Positions 54,555-63,207 of a stretch of DNA of 64,000 nt are shown piece by piece. This stretch comes from Sandaracinobacteroides saxicola (lineage in GTDB: Bacteria > Pseudomonadota > Alphaproteobacteria > Sphingomonadales > Sphingomonadaceae): contig NZ_CP059851.1 in the NCBI RefSeq assembly GCF_014117445.1, forward strand, positions 1,178,001 through 1,242,000. The letters are read 5' to 3'. Made by a program: the position numbers and the translations under genes. Position 1 is the first letter of the stretch. Every line of letters begins with the position of its first letter. A model generated the notes under the pieces. It did no database searches. It worked only from the letters and a program-made list of their open reading frames with translations, and was not told the origin of the DNA.

Positions 54555-55784
54555 TTAAAATAACTCCAACTGCGGCCCGGCCGGCCGCACCGCCAGCCCC
54601 GCGCCGTCCAGCAAACCCCCCGGCTGCCACCCCTCCGCCACGATCCATGGCCGTACCTTCGATATGCTCGCCACCAGCCGGCCGACATCCTCCAGCCGCA
54701 ACCGCCGCCAGCGGCGCGCGCTCAGGATGCGCCCCACCACCTTCGGCCCCAACCCCGGCACACGCAGCAGCTCCGCCTTCGCGGCACGATTGACATCCAG
54801 CGGGAACCGCCCCCGGTTCGCCAGCGCCCAGGCCAGCTTCGGGTCCATGTCCAGCGGCAGGAAGCCCGCCGGCGCCGCCGCCTGCACCTCCCCCACGGCA
54901 AAGCCATAGAAGCGCATCATCCAGTCCGCTTGGTACAGCCGATGCTCGCGCAGCAGCGGCGGCGATTTCAGCGGCAACACGGTGCTGGCATCCGGGATCG
55001 GGCTGAACGCCGAATAATAGACGCGCCGCATCCCGTATGCGTCATACAGCCCCTTCGCCCGGCCGATGATCGCCCGGTCGTCTGCCGCGTCCGCCCCCAC
55101 GATCATCTGCGTCGATTGCCCCGCCGGCGCATAGCCGGGCGCGTGCCGGTATCGCCGCGTTGCGTCACGGGCGTCCAGGATCGCCGTCTTCAGCGTCCCC
55201 ATCGCCCCCTCGATCCGTCGCGGCGCCTTCTCCGGCGCCAGCGCCGCCAGCCCCGCATCGGTCGGCAGCTCGATGTTGATCGACAATCGGTCGGCCCAGC
55301 GCCCCGCCTCTTCCACCAGCGCCGGATCGGCATCGGGAATGGTCTTCAGATGGATGTAGCCGCGAAAATCATGCTCCTCGCGCAATGTCCGCGCCACCCG
55401 GATCAGGCTCTCCATCGTATAGTTGGACGAGCGGATGATCCCCGAGGACAGGAACAACCCCTCGATATAGTTGCGCGCATAAAAGCCCAGTGTCAGCCGC
55501 ACCACCTCCTCCACCGTGAAGCGCGCGCGCCGCACATTCGATGACCGCCGGTTGATGCAATAGGCGCAATCGAACACGCAGACATTGGTCAGCAGGATCT
55601 TCAGCAGGCTGATGCAGCGCCCGTCCGGCGCATAGGCATGGCAGATCCCCATCCCCTCGGTGGATCCCATCCCCTTCCCGCCCACGCTATTCCGCTTCGA
55701 GGTGCCACTGGACGCGCACGAAGCATCATATTTCGCCGCATCCGCCAGGATCGCCAGCTTTTCCTTCAAGTCCAATCGCGCCAT
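54555..55784 (-). CDS. Radical SAM protein linked to uracil-DNA glycosylase
   Basis: The 409-residue protein has the radical SAM cluster motif CVFDCAYC (Cys69, Cys73, Cys76) and, near residues 340-360, a helix-hairpin-helix DNA-binding motif (LLRVPGLGPKVVGRIL). It also has GFYARNYIEGLFLSSGI and YYSAFSPIPDASTVLP. This is the family usually described as a putative DNA modification or repair protein that co-occurs with UdgX and DUF4130. The chemistry is unknown. It starts at ATG 55784 behind AAGGAA. The DUF2306 gene lies upstream on the same strand; repeat copy C follows its stop. Confidence 0.92.
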   Translation of the reverse strand: MARLDLKEKLAILADAAKYDASCASSGTSKRNSVGGKGMGSTEGMGICHAYAPDGRCISLLKILLTNVCVFDCAYCINRRSSNVRRARFTVEEVVRLTLGFYARNYIEGLFLSSGIIRSSNYTMESLIRVARTLREEHDFRGYIHLKTIPDADPALVEEAGRWADRLSINIELPTDAGLAALAPEKAPRRIEGAMGTLKTAILDARDATRRYRHAPGYAPAGQSTQMIVGADAADDRAIIGRAKGLYDAYGMRRVYYSAFSPIPDASTVLPLKSPPLLREHRLYQADWMMRFYGFAVGEVQAAAPAGFLPLDMDPKLAWALANRGRFPLDVNRAAKAELLRVPGLGPKVVGRILSARRWRRLRLEDVGRLVASISKVRPWIVAEGWQPGGLLDGAGLAVRPAGPQLELF

Positions 55785-55807
55785 TCGTTCCTTATATGTT
55801 CTCTTCT

Positions 55808-56308
55808 TCACCCCGTCAACCACGTCCCCAGCAGCCGCCCGAAGGGCAGGGTGAAGAACCCCGCCAGCAGCAGCGCGCCGATCACCAGCGCCTGCACCGC
55901 GCGCTGATGGCCCGCCGCATCGTGCCGCCGCGCCGCCAGCACCAGCCGCGGCACCTGCACCAGCACCAGCAGGCTCAGCGCATGGATCACCGAAAAATCC
56001 CCGCTGAACACCCCGTACCCGCTGCTCCCCACCTTGAAGAACAGGCTCACCCCCGCCGTCACCAGCATCAGCGCCACCCACAGCCAGCCCAGCCGCCGGT
56101 GCCCGCGTGTGCCCTTCGCCCGCAGCAGCATCGCCGGCGTCAGCGCCAGCGCCCCCAGCATCGTCAGCAGGTGCACCCACACCAGCGGCGGCAACCGCCC
56201 CCATTGCGCCTGGCCCCGCGCCACCGCCAGCAGCACCAGCGCCAGCAGCAGCGCCGAAAAGCCCGCCAGCACCGCGTTCATCCCCCGCCGCTCAACCGCA
56301 ATTGCCAT
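55808..56308 (-). CDS. DUF2306-type membrane protein
   Basis: The 166-residue protein has four hydrophobic segments with LPPLVWVHLLTMLGALALTP, TRGHRRLGWLWVALMLVTAG, DFSVIHALSLLVLVQVPRL and AAGHQRAVQALVIGALL. Conserved His residues in the first, second and fourth segments suggest metal or haem binding, as in other DUF2306 proteins. The function is unknown. It lies 23 bases upstream of the radical SAM gene on the same strand, so the two may share a transcript. Confidence 0.8.
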   Translation of the reverse strand: MAIAVERRGMNAVLAGFSALLLALVLLAVARGQAQWGRLPPLVWVHLLTMLGALALTPAMLLRAKGTRGHRRLGWLWVALMLVTAGVSLFFKVGSSGYGVFSGDFSVIHALSLLVLVQVPRLVLAARRHDAAGHQRAVQALVIGALLLAGFFTLPFGRLLGTWLTG

Positions 56309-56365
56309 CGTCGTGCCTCCCGCCCTATCCTCGCCCGACAATGCCCAGCAGGGGAAGGCCCGACC

Positions 56366-58102
56366 ATGAAATTTCTCACCGCAATCGCGCTCGCGCTCGC
56401 CACCCCCGCCGCCGCCGACGATTTGAAAACCATCCTCGCCGACCATTGGGCCTGGTATCTCTCGGAAAACCCCGTCATGGCCACCGCGCTCGGGGAACGC
56501 AGATATGACAGCGAGCTCGGCGACCTGACGCTCGCCGCCATGGACCGCAGCGCCGCGAAGGCCGCCGCCTTCCGCGCCCGCCTCGCCGCCCTTCCCAAAG
56601 CCTCGCTCACCCCGGCCGACGCCGTCACCGCGGACATCCTCACCCGCCTGCTCACCCAGCAGATCGACAGCAACGCCTTCCCCGCCCGCGCCATGCTCTT
56701 CACCAACCGCGAAGGCTTCCACACCGGCATCGCCGGCATGGCGCTGAACCTGCCGTTCGACACCGCCGCCGACTACAACAGCTACCTCGCCCGCCTCGCC
56801 CTCGTCTCCACCCTCTTCACCCAGGCGACCGAGACCACCCGCGCCGCGATTCAAGCCGGCTATGTCCTCCCCTGCACCGTGCTCGCCGGCTTCGACCAGT
56901 CGATCCGCGCCGTCGCCGTCACGCCCGAAAAATCGCGGCTTTACAGCCCCTTCGCCAAACGCCCCGCGACCATTGCGGAGGGTGACTGGACCGCCATGCA
57001 GGCCCGCGCCCGCACCCTCATCAGCGGCGGCGTCAACCCCGCCTACACCCGCTTCGCGGACTTCATCGCCCGCGAATACCTGCCCCGCTGCACGAAGACC
57101 GTCGGCGTCTCGGCGCTGCCGGACGGCGCCCGCTACTATGCGCTCCGCATCGCCCAGGAAACCACCACCGCCATGACCGCGGACGAGATCCACAAGCTCG
57201 GCCTGTCCGAAGTCGCCCGCATCCGCGCCGAGATGGAGGCCGTCGCCAGGAAAGCCGGCTTCCCCACCCGCGAGGCCTTCATCGCCGACCTGCGCACCAA
57301 CCCCATCCATTATGCGAAAACCCCTGAGGAGCTGATGGCCGCCGCCAGCCGCCAGGCCAAGATCGCCGACGGCTGGATGCCCCGCCTGTTCGGCAAGCTG
57401 CCGCGCCTGCCCTACGGCCTGCGTGAAATCCCCGCCGAAACCGCCGCCGGCACCACGACGGCCTATTATGTCCCCGGCTCGCCGCCGTCCGGCATCGCCG
57501 GCACCTATTATGTCAACACCTCCAAACTGAACGAGCGGCCGCTCTACGAACTCCCCGCCCTCACCATCCACGAGGCGGTGCCCGGCCACCACCACCAGAT
57601 CGCGCTGACCCAGGAGCTCGACCTGCCGCCCTTCCGCCAGCACGCCGCCTTCTTCACCGCCTTCGTCGAAGGCTGGGGGCTCTATTCGGAGCGCCTCGGC
57701 ATCGAGATGGGCATGTACGACACGCCGGCCAAGGACATGGGCCGCCTCAGCTACGAGATGTGGCGCGCCTGCCGCCTGGTGGTGGACACCGGCCTCCACG
57801 CCAAGGGCTGGAGCAAGGAACAGGCGGTCAAGTTCATGACCGACAACACCGCGCTCAGCGCCGCCAACATCGACGCCGAAGTCAACCGCTACATCAGCTG
57901 GCCGGCGCAGGCGCTGGCCTACAAGGTCGGCGAACTGAAAATCCGCGAACTCCGCACCGAAGCCGAAACCACCCTCGGCCCCCGCTTCAACCTCCGCGCC
58001 TTCCACGACGCCCTCCTGGAAAACGGCAGCATCCCGCTCGACGTGCTGGAGGCGCACATGAAGGCGTGGATCGCGTCGCAGAAGGCCGCGCCGGTGGGCT
58101 GA
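56366..58102 (+). CDS. DUF885 family predicted metal-dependent hydrolase
   Basis: The 578-residue protein has a signal peptide (MKFLTAIALALATPAAADD), a DUF885 N-terminal region with LSENPVMATALGERRYD, and the metal-binding HEAVPGHHHQIAL near residue 402 with a downstream Glu in FVEGWGLYSERLG. The pattern is that of a carboxypeptidase-like zinc enzyme in the periplasm; its substrate is unknown. GGGGAAGG lies nine bases before the ATG. It is divergent from the DUF2306 gene. Confidence 0.88.
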   Translation: MKFLTAIALALATPAAADDLKTILADHWAWYLSENPVMATALGERRYDSELGDLTLAAMDRSAAKAAAFRARLAALPKASLTPADAVTADILTRLLTQQIDSNAFPARAMLFTNREGFHTGIAGMALNLPFDTAADYNSYLARLALVSTLFTQATETTRAAIQAGYVLPCTVLAGFDQSIRAVAVTPEKSRLYSPFAKRPATIAEGDWTAMQARARTLISGGVNPAYTRFADFIAREYLPRCTKTVGVSALPDGARYYALRIAQETTTAMTADEIHKLGLSEVARIRAEMEAVARKAGFPTREAFIADLRTNPIHYAKTPEELMAAASRQAKIADGWMPRLFGKLPRLPYGLREIPAETAAGTTTAYYVPGSPPSGIAGTYYVNTSKLNERPLYELPALTIHEAVPGHHHQIALTQELDLPPFRQHAAFFTAFVEGWGLYSERLGIEMGMYDTPAKDMGRLSYEMWRACRLVVDTGLHAKGWSKEQAVKFMTDNTALSAANIDAEVNRYISWPAQALAYKVGELKIRELRTEAETTLGPRFNLRAFHDALLENGSIPLDVLEAHMKAWIASQKAAPVG

Positions 58103-58255
58103 CTGCTCTGTCGGGGAGAGCCGAACGTCCGGTTTCGGCTGGGAAAGTCTAGGAACCGGACACCCCATGCAGAAGGCTGGAACCTGAGGCTTTCGACACA
58201 GAGCTGGTCGTTCGTCAGTGGGCTTGCGGATGACTGCTTAGTCGTGGAACGCGAT

Positions 58256-58287
58256 CCTTGCGCAACTCATAGCGCGATCACGCAAGG
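58256..58287. promoter_or_regulatory. Inverted repeat upstream of the SpoU gene
   Basis: CCTTGCG (58256-58262) and CGCAAGG (58281-58287) form a seven-base inverted repeat with an 18-base spacer, ending 17 bases before the ATG. The rest of the 202-base gap from 58103 holds nothing I recognise. An operator role is a guess. Confidence 0.25.
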
Positions 58288-58304
58288 GACGTTATCCTAC
58301 GGCG

Positions 58305-58976
58305 ATGGATATGAACTTTGAAAATCCGGCGGGCGAGCCGAATACCAAGAGCGCGGCGCGCAAGCGAGCCGATGCAATCCGGGATTTTCGCTGCAAGAAT
58401 TTGATCGTGGTCATTGAGGACCCGGAAAATCCCCGCAACATCGGCACTGTCATTCGCAACGTGAATGCCCTTGGTGCGGAAAAAGTCTATGTGGTCGATT
58501 CACGAGGCATACTTCCGGACAGCTGGGACGAGATGCGTGAGGAACGGAAACTATCAAAGTTATCGGTTTCCGCAGTAAAATGGACGTTCGTGAAACGTTT
58601 CACTAGCACCGAAGAGTGCCTCGCTCATCTCGAAACTAATCGCTTTGTGTCGATTGTAACCTCACCCCACGTGAGGGGCAGGATCAACACGCTTCTGCAC
58701 GAAGGCGATTATACCATACATGCCAAACTGGCTGTCTGGTTCGGAAACGAGGCGCGCGGTATCAGCGACCTCGCGGTCGAGCGCAGTGAAAGATGCATTT
58801 CCATTCCGATGTTTGGGATGATCGAAAGTCTTAACCTTGGGACAAGTTCGGGCATCGTTCTTTACGAAATTGCCAAGCAGCGACGTCAGTATCAGAGCCA
58901 ATATCGAATGCGTCATAAACGCGGGAAACGTGACGATCCGCTACCTACGGTCATTCTCCGTGCCGACCCCGCCTAA
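58305..58976 (+). CDS. SpoU/TrmH family RNA 2'-O-methyltransferase
   Basis: The 223-residue protein has the three SpoU motifs: motif 1 IEDPENPRNIGTVIRNVNAL, motif 2 AVWFGNEARGIS, and motif 3 IPMFGMIESLNLGTSSGIVL. The C-terminal 30 residues are basic (RMRHKRGKRDD) and could bind RNA. The target (tRNA or rRNA) is not clear. The codons use A and T in third position much more often than the flanking genes, so the gene is probably acquired. The start may be ATG 58305 or ATG 58311. Confidence 0.88.
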   Translation: MDMNFENPAGEPNTKSAARKRADAIRDFRCKNLIVVIEDPENPRNIGTVIRNVNALGAEKVYVVDSRGILPDSWDEMREERKLSKLSVSAVKWTFVKRFTSTEECLAHLETNRFVSIVTSPHVRGRINTLLHEGDYTIHAKLAVWFGNEARGISDLAVERSERCISIPMFGMIESLNLGTSSGIVLYEIAKQRRQYQSQYRMRHKRGKRDDPLPTVILRADPA

Positions 58977-58979
58977 GAG

Positions 58980-58994
58980 CCGCCATATTGGCGG
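58980..58994 (+). terminator. Short hairpin after the SpoU gene
   Basis: CCGCCA and TGGCGG pair around loop TAT four bases after the stop codon. No T-run follows, so it is a weak candidate. Confidence 0.25.
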
Positions 58995-59110
58995 AAATTG
59001 ACATCTGAACCAGCGAACCGACCCAAAGTCGCAGCCGATGTCCAACCCAACTCTTTATGCACAAACCCACATTTGTGCTGCCCACATTCCGCAGCCGCAC
59101 GAGAACCCCT

Positions 59111-59406
59111 ATGAGCCGCCTGATCATCGACATTACCGACCAGCAGCATCAAAGCCTGAAAGCCCTCGCTGCCCTGCAGGGCAAGTCGATCCGGCAATAG
59201 ACGGTTGAACGCCTGGTCCCCGCCCAACCCCAAGATGACGAAGCCTGGGACGAACTCAGGGCTTGCTCGGTCGCCGAATCGCCGATGGCTTGGCGGGCAA
59301 GCAGTCCCCCAAAAGCTTTGACGAAATCGTTGACGAGGAGATGGCGCGGGATGACATGGTTGACGATCCCTCGCCACGCATTCCCACCGGCCGAGAGACT
59401 GCTTGA
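59111..59406 (+). pseudogene. Broken antitoxin gene (ParD/StbC-like)
   Basis: The frame begins MSRLIIDITDQQHQSLKALA and goes on to QGKSIRQ, then hits TAG at 59198-59200 where relatives have a Tyr codon (Q-Y). It continues TVERLVPAQPQDDEAWDELR, and near 59263 it shifts by one base into LGRRIADGLAGKQSPKSFDE and IVDEEMARDDM. This matches the full length of small antitoxins that begin with a DNA-binding ribbon-helix. With one stop and one frameshift it cannot make a full protein. I see no intact toxin partner beside it. The rest of the 58977-59563 gap holds only the 81-base stem-loop. Confidence 0.72.
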
Positions 59407-59447
59407 GAAATCGTTCAGGCCGTCGGCGTGCCGAAGACGACCGAAGG

Positions 59448-59528
59448 GCAAAATGGTGATTTGCGTGTCCCCGAAGCGCAGCGACCTTGATGGTCGTGAG
59501 CATCGGAGCACAGCAAATCGCCATTTGC
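59448..59528. repeat. 81-base inverted repeat with inner hairpin
   Basis: GCAAAATGGTGATTTGC (59448-59464) and GCAAATCGCCATTTGC (59513-59528) can pair over about 15 bases (one bulge, one G-T). Between them CGACC and GGTCG (59482-59496) form a small hairpin. Each outer arm is itself nearly palindromic (GCAAAT...ATTTGC). It may be a structured RNA, a small mobile-element relic or a pair of operator sites. Confidence 0.45.
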
Positions 59529-59563
59529 AGCCCGGCATGGGCGATTTATCGAGCAGTCTCCCC

Positions 59564-60445
59564 CTACATCCCGTCCACGCTCTTGCTCACCAGCACATTC
59601 ACCGACACCCGCCGATTCTGCGCCTTGCCCTCCGGCGTGTCGTTGCTCGCCAGCGGGTCCGCCTCCGCCATCCCGGTCGGCGTCAGCATCCGATACGGCT
59701 TCCACCGGCACACCTGCTGCAGATAATTGATCACGCTCGCCGCCCGCTTCTCGCTCAGCCGCTGGTTATACGCCTCGTCACCGACCGAATCGGTATAGCC
59801 CACCACCAGCATCAGCGCATTGTCCACGCTCTCCGCCTGGCTCGCCGCCGCGCACAGGCTGGCGCGCGCCTCTTCGGACAGCACCGCCTTGCCCGTGTCG
59901 AAATTCACGTTGGTCGTGCTCTTGATATTATATTTGTCGATATCGCCCATCCGTCCGCGCAGCGCTTCCGTCGCCGCCGCCTGCTCGGCAAAACGCTCGG
60001 CCGTTCCCGTCCGGATCATGGTCGCGGTCTTCAGGTCGTTGTTCCGGAACGTCACCTGCGAAGCCAGCAGCACTGAACCCGCCTGCATCGTTTTCACCGA
60101 CACTGGCAGGCCGCTCAGCAGCGCTGCGGTGCCCTGCTTGTTGCGGCTGGCGAACAGCCCGCCGGTCTTCACCTCGGTCGCCTCGTTGATGAACACCACG
60201 GTCGATTGGCCGTCCGGCGTCACCACCTTGATCCGGTCGGCCTGGCGCGCGCTGATGATGCCCTTGATCTCCGGCCCCTTGGTCATCGCACTGGTGTCGG
60301 GCAGCGCCTCGCCCTGCACCACAATGGCGGGGCTGCCCGTCTGCTGCGGCGGTTCCTGCTGCGGCGCGGCCAGGCTCGCGGAAAAGGGCACCGCCATCAG
60401 GGCGATCAACGCGCACGCGGCGCGAGGGGTGGAAATCATCGGCAT
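59564..60445 (-). CDS. OmpA-family peptidoglycan-associated protein
   Basis: The 293-residue protein has a signal peptide (ALIALMAVPFSASLAA), an N-terminal domain of about 130 residues rich in beta-type sequence (DRIKVVTPDGQSTVVFINEA), and a C-terminal OmpA domain. The latter has TTNVNFDTGKAVLSEEARAS, GYTDSVGDEAYNQRLSEKRA and NRRVSVNV. The TD and R residues that bind diaminopimelate are present. The ATG at 60445 follows GGAGGAG with seven bases of spacing. The N-terminal domain is not a family I know. Confidence 0.9.
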   Translation of the reverse strand: MPMISTPRAACALIALMAVPFSASLAAPQQEPPQQTGSPAIVVQGEALPDTSAMTKGPEIKGIISARQADRIKVVTPDGQSTVVFINEATEVKTGGLFASRNKQGTAALLSGLPVSVKTMQAGSVLLASQVTFRNNDLKTATMIRTGTAERFAEQAAATEALRGRMGDIDKYNIKSTTNVNFDTGKAVLSEEARASLCAAASQAESVDNALMLVVGYTDSVGDEAYNQRLSEKRAASVINYLQQVCRWKPYRMLTPTGMAEADPLASNDTPEGKAQNRRVSVNVLVSKSVDGM

Positions 60446-60628
60446 CAAGAGGCTCCTCCGTCACAATGCCCCCTGCGCCCCCGGGAAAAAGCTGTTCATC
60501 CCCACCTTTCCGCCAGATGAACGAGCCGTCCGGTCCCCCGTGCCACGCCGACGACGGGTGCGCCTGCTGCGGCGAGTTGAGGCGACCGCCCCGCAGCCAC
60601 CATGCACGTCCGAACCCTCAGCAAATAC

Positions 60629-60673
60629 CATATGCGATGCCATCTTGACAAAAACAAACCATTATGGCATATG
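60629..60673 (+). promoter_or_regulatory. Possible promoter with flanking inverted repeat
   Basis: TTGACA (60645-60650) is a perfect -35 hexamer; 17 bases later CATATG (60668-60673) is a weak -10. The flanks CATATG...ATGCCAT (60629-60643) and ATGGCATATG (60664-60673) are inverted copies. The next gene's ATG starts seven bases after the -10, so the transcript could be leaderless. Confidence 0.4.
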
Positions 60674-60680
60674 TGCGCCC

Positions 60681-61346
60681 ATGACCCAATCCGATCCCAC
60701 CCCGCCGCCCGCGCCCTCGCGCGATCTCGTCCTCCAGTCGCCGGACTTCCCGGTGCCGCTGGCCACCACGCAGGAAGAGGCACGCGATGCCCTCGACACC
60801 TACGAACTGACGCAGGACACGCGCAGTTGGGCCGGTGTCCTCGATTTCGAACCCCGCTTCCATCCAAACGGTTGGGACCGGGCAACGCAGCTTGCCTTCC
60901 TTGCCGCCGTCTATGAAACCGGCAGCATCGTCAGCGCCTGTCGCAAACTGGGACGCAGTGTCAGCAGTGCTTATGCCTTGCGCAGCGACCCTCGCGCCCG
61001 TATTTTCGCGACCGCTTGGGATGCTGCCATCGCGCTCTCCCGTCGCCACCTTTTGGAAACCGCATTTGAACGCGCCGTGCAGGGCACGCCCAAGCCGATT
61101 ACGCGCCACGGCAAGGTGATCGGGCACTTCCGTCGGCCGGACAACGCGCTTTTGATGAAGCTGATCGTCCATCTCGACAAGGCACCCGATGCGCGTGCCT
61201 TCCGCCTGACCACGGAAGGCTACAGCATGACCAATCAGGGCGACACCTACGGTCGCACGCTCGATCCCGGCCTGCTCTGGGCCTGGGCCACCAACATGCT
61301 GGCCAGTGAAAACCCAGCCGGCTTCCCCGAAGCCGACGCGGAATAA
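60681..61346 (+). CDS. Unknown protein with helix-turn-helix-like N-terminal half
   Basis: The 221-residue product has a Pro-rich N terminus, then GWDRATQLAFLAAVYETGSI and ACRKLGRSVSSAYALRSDPR, which look like a helix-turn-helix, then a helix-rich region AWDAAIALSRRHLLETAFER. The C-terminal part is variable. It recalls small terminase-like or regulator proteins but I cannot name a family. No Shine-Dalgarno sequence precedes the ATG, which lies directly downstream of a candidate promoter. The stop is followed by 152 bases without a gene before frmA. Confidence 0.72.
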   Translation: MTQSDPTPPPAPSRDLVLQSPDFPVPLATTQEEARDALDTYELTQDTRSWAGVLDFEPRFHPNGWDRATQLAFLAAVYETGSIVSACRKLGRSVSSAYALRSDPRARIFATAWDAAIALSRRHLLETAFERAVQGTPKPITRHGKVIGHFRRPDNALLMKLIVHLDKAPDARAFRLTTEGYSMTNQGDTYGRTLDPGLLWAWATNMLASENPAGFPEADAE

Positions 61347-61498
61347 CCGCAAAATAGCTGCAAAACGGCTAAGTCATTGAATCAGGGTGTCACTTTTTTC
61401 GCGCAACCTTCCAGAATTCACCGCTGAAACATTTGACAGCCCTTTTCCCCCACAATTTCCCCGGCTAGACCCTGCGCATCATCCGCAGAAAGCCGCCC

Positions 61499-62608
<1,110 letters not shown>

Positions 62609-62621
62609 CCCAACCCATTCC

Positions 62622-62654
62622 GTCACCCCGGACTTGATCCGGGGCCCATTCCGC
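62622..62654. repeat. REP-like palindrome, type 1
   Basis: CGTCACCCCGGACTTGATCC followed by GGGGCCCATTCCG forms the hairpin CCCCGGA-CTTGA-TCCGGGG. From memory this is a very common intergenic repeat in alphaproteobacteria. Confidence 0.6.
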
Positions 62655-62691
62655 ACCCAACGGCTCGCAACGCCCCAACCCCGATCACCCC

Positions 62692-62708
62692 CAGCCTGTC
62701 GAAGCGCA
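62692..62708. repeat. Dispersed GTCGAAG-type repeat
   Basis: CCAGCCTGTCGAAGCGC is related to the sequence that encodes PEPVEG inside mccB at 14108-14125. Confidence 0.45.
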
Positions 62709-62718
62709 AAACGCGCCA

Positions 62719-62775
62719 AGGCCCCTCCCCCGCCTGCGGGGGAGGTGTCAGGCGAAGCCTGACGGAGGGGGCCAG
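62719..62775. repeat. REP-like double hairpin, type 2
   Basis: CCTCCCCC-GCCTGC-GGGGGAGG (62725-62746) and GTCAGGC-GAA-GCCTGAC (62748-62764) are two perfect hairpins in tandem, flanked by GGCCCC and GGGGCC. Together with the two repeats upstream it makes a repeat mosaic in the 224-base gap between frmA and the VOC gene. Confidence 0.6.
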
Positions 62776-62832
62776 TACGCCCCCTTGCAGCCTCCCACCC
62801 ATCCCCGTAACGCAAACTCGAAAGGAACCCCC

Positions 62833-63207
62833 ATGTTCAGCCACGTCATGCTCGGCGCCAAGGACCTCGAAGCATCGCGCGCCTTCTACGATGGCGTCCT
62901 CGCCGTTCTCGGCGCGTCCCCCGGCTCCCGCCACCTCGACCGCTATTTCTGGCGCCACAACGGCGCCACCTTCGGCGTCTCCATCCCCATCGATGGCGAG
63001 CCCGCGACCCACGGCAACGGCAGCACGCTGGGCTTCGCCTGCGCCGACCCCGCCACGGTCGATGCCTTCCACGCCGCCGGCCTCGCCCATGGCGGCACCG
63101 CGTGCGAAAATCCGCCGGGCGTCCGCGACGGCAGCGCCGGCAAGCTCTACCTCGCCTACCTCCGCGATCCCGCCGGCAACAAGATCTGCGCGCTGCACCG
63201 CCTGTGA
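62833..63207 (+). CDS. VOC superfamily protein in the formaldehyde oxidation cluster
   Basis: The 124-residue protein has the VOC pattern: MFSHVMLGAKDLEASRAFYD with a possible His4 metal ligand, then ATHGNGSTLGFACADPATVD, and LYLAYLRDPAGNKICALHRL. It lies between frmA and fghA and overlaps fghA by four bases. It may handle a glutathione adduct, but this is only context. GAAAGGAAC lies before the ATG. Confidence 0.88.
   Translation: MFSHVMLGAKDLEASRAFYDGVLAVLGASPGSRHLDRYFWRHNGATFGVSIPIDGEPATHGNGSTLGFACADPATVDAFHAAGLAHGGTACENPPGVRDGSAGKLYLAYLRDPAGNKICALHRL

Noticed and set aside
61433-61461. Promoter before frmA based on TTGACA at 61433
   Set aside because: No acceptable -10 hexamer lies 16-18 bases downstream.
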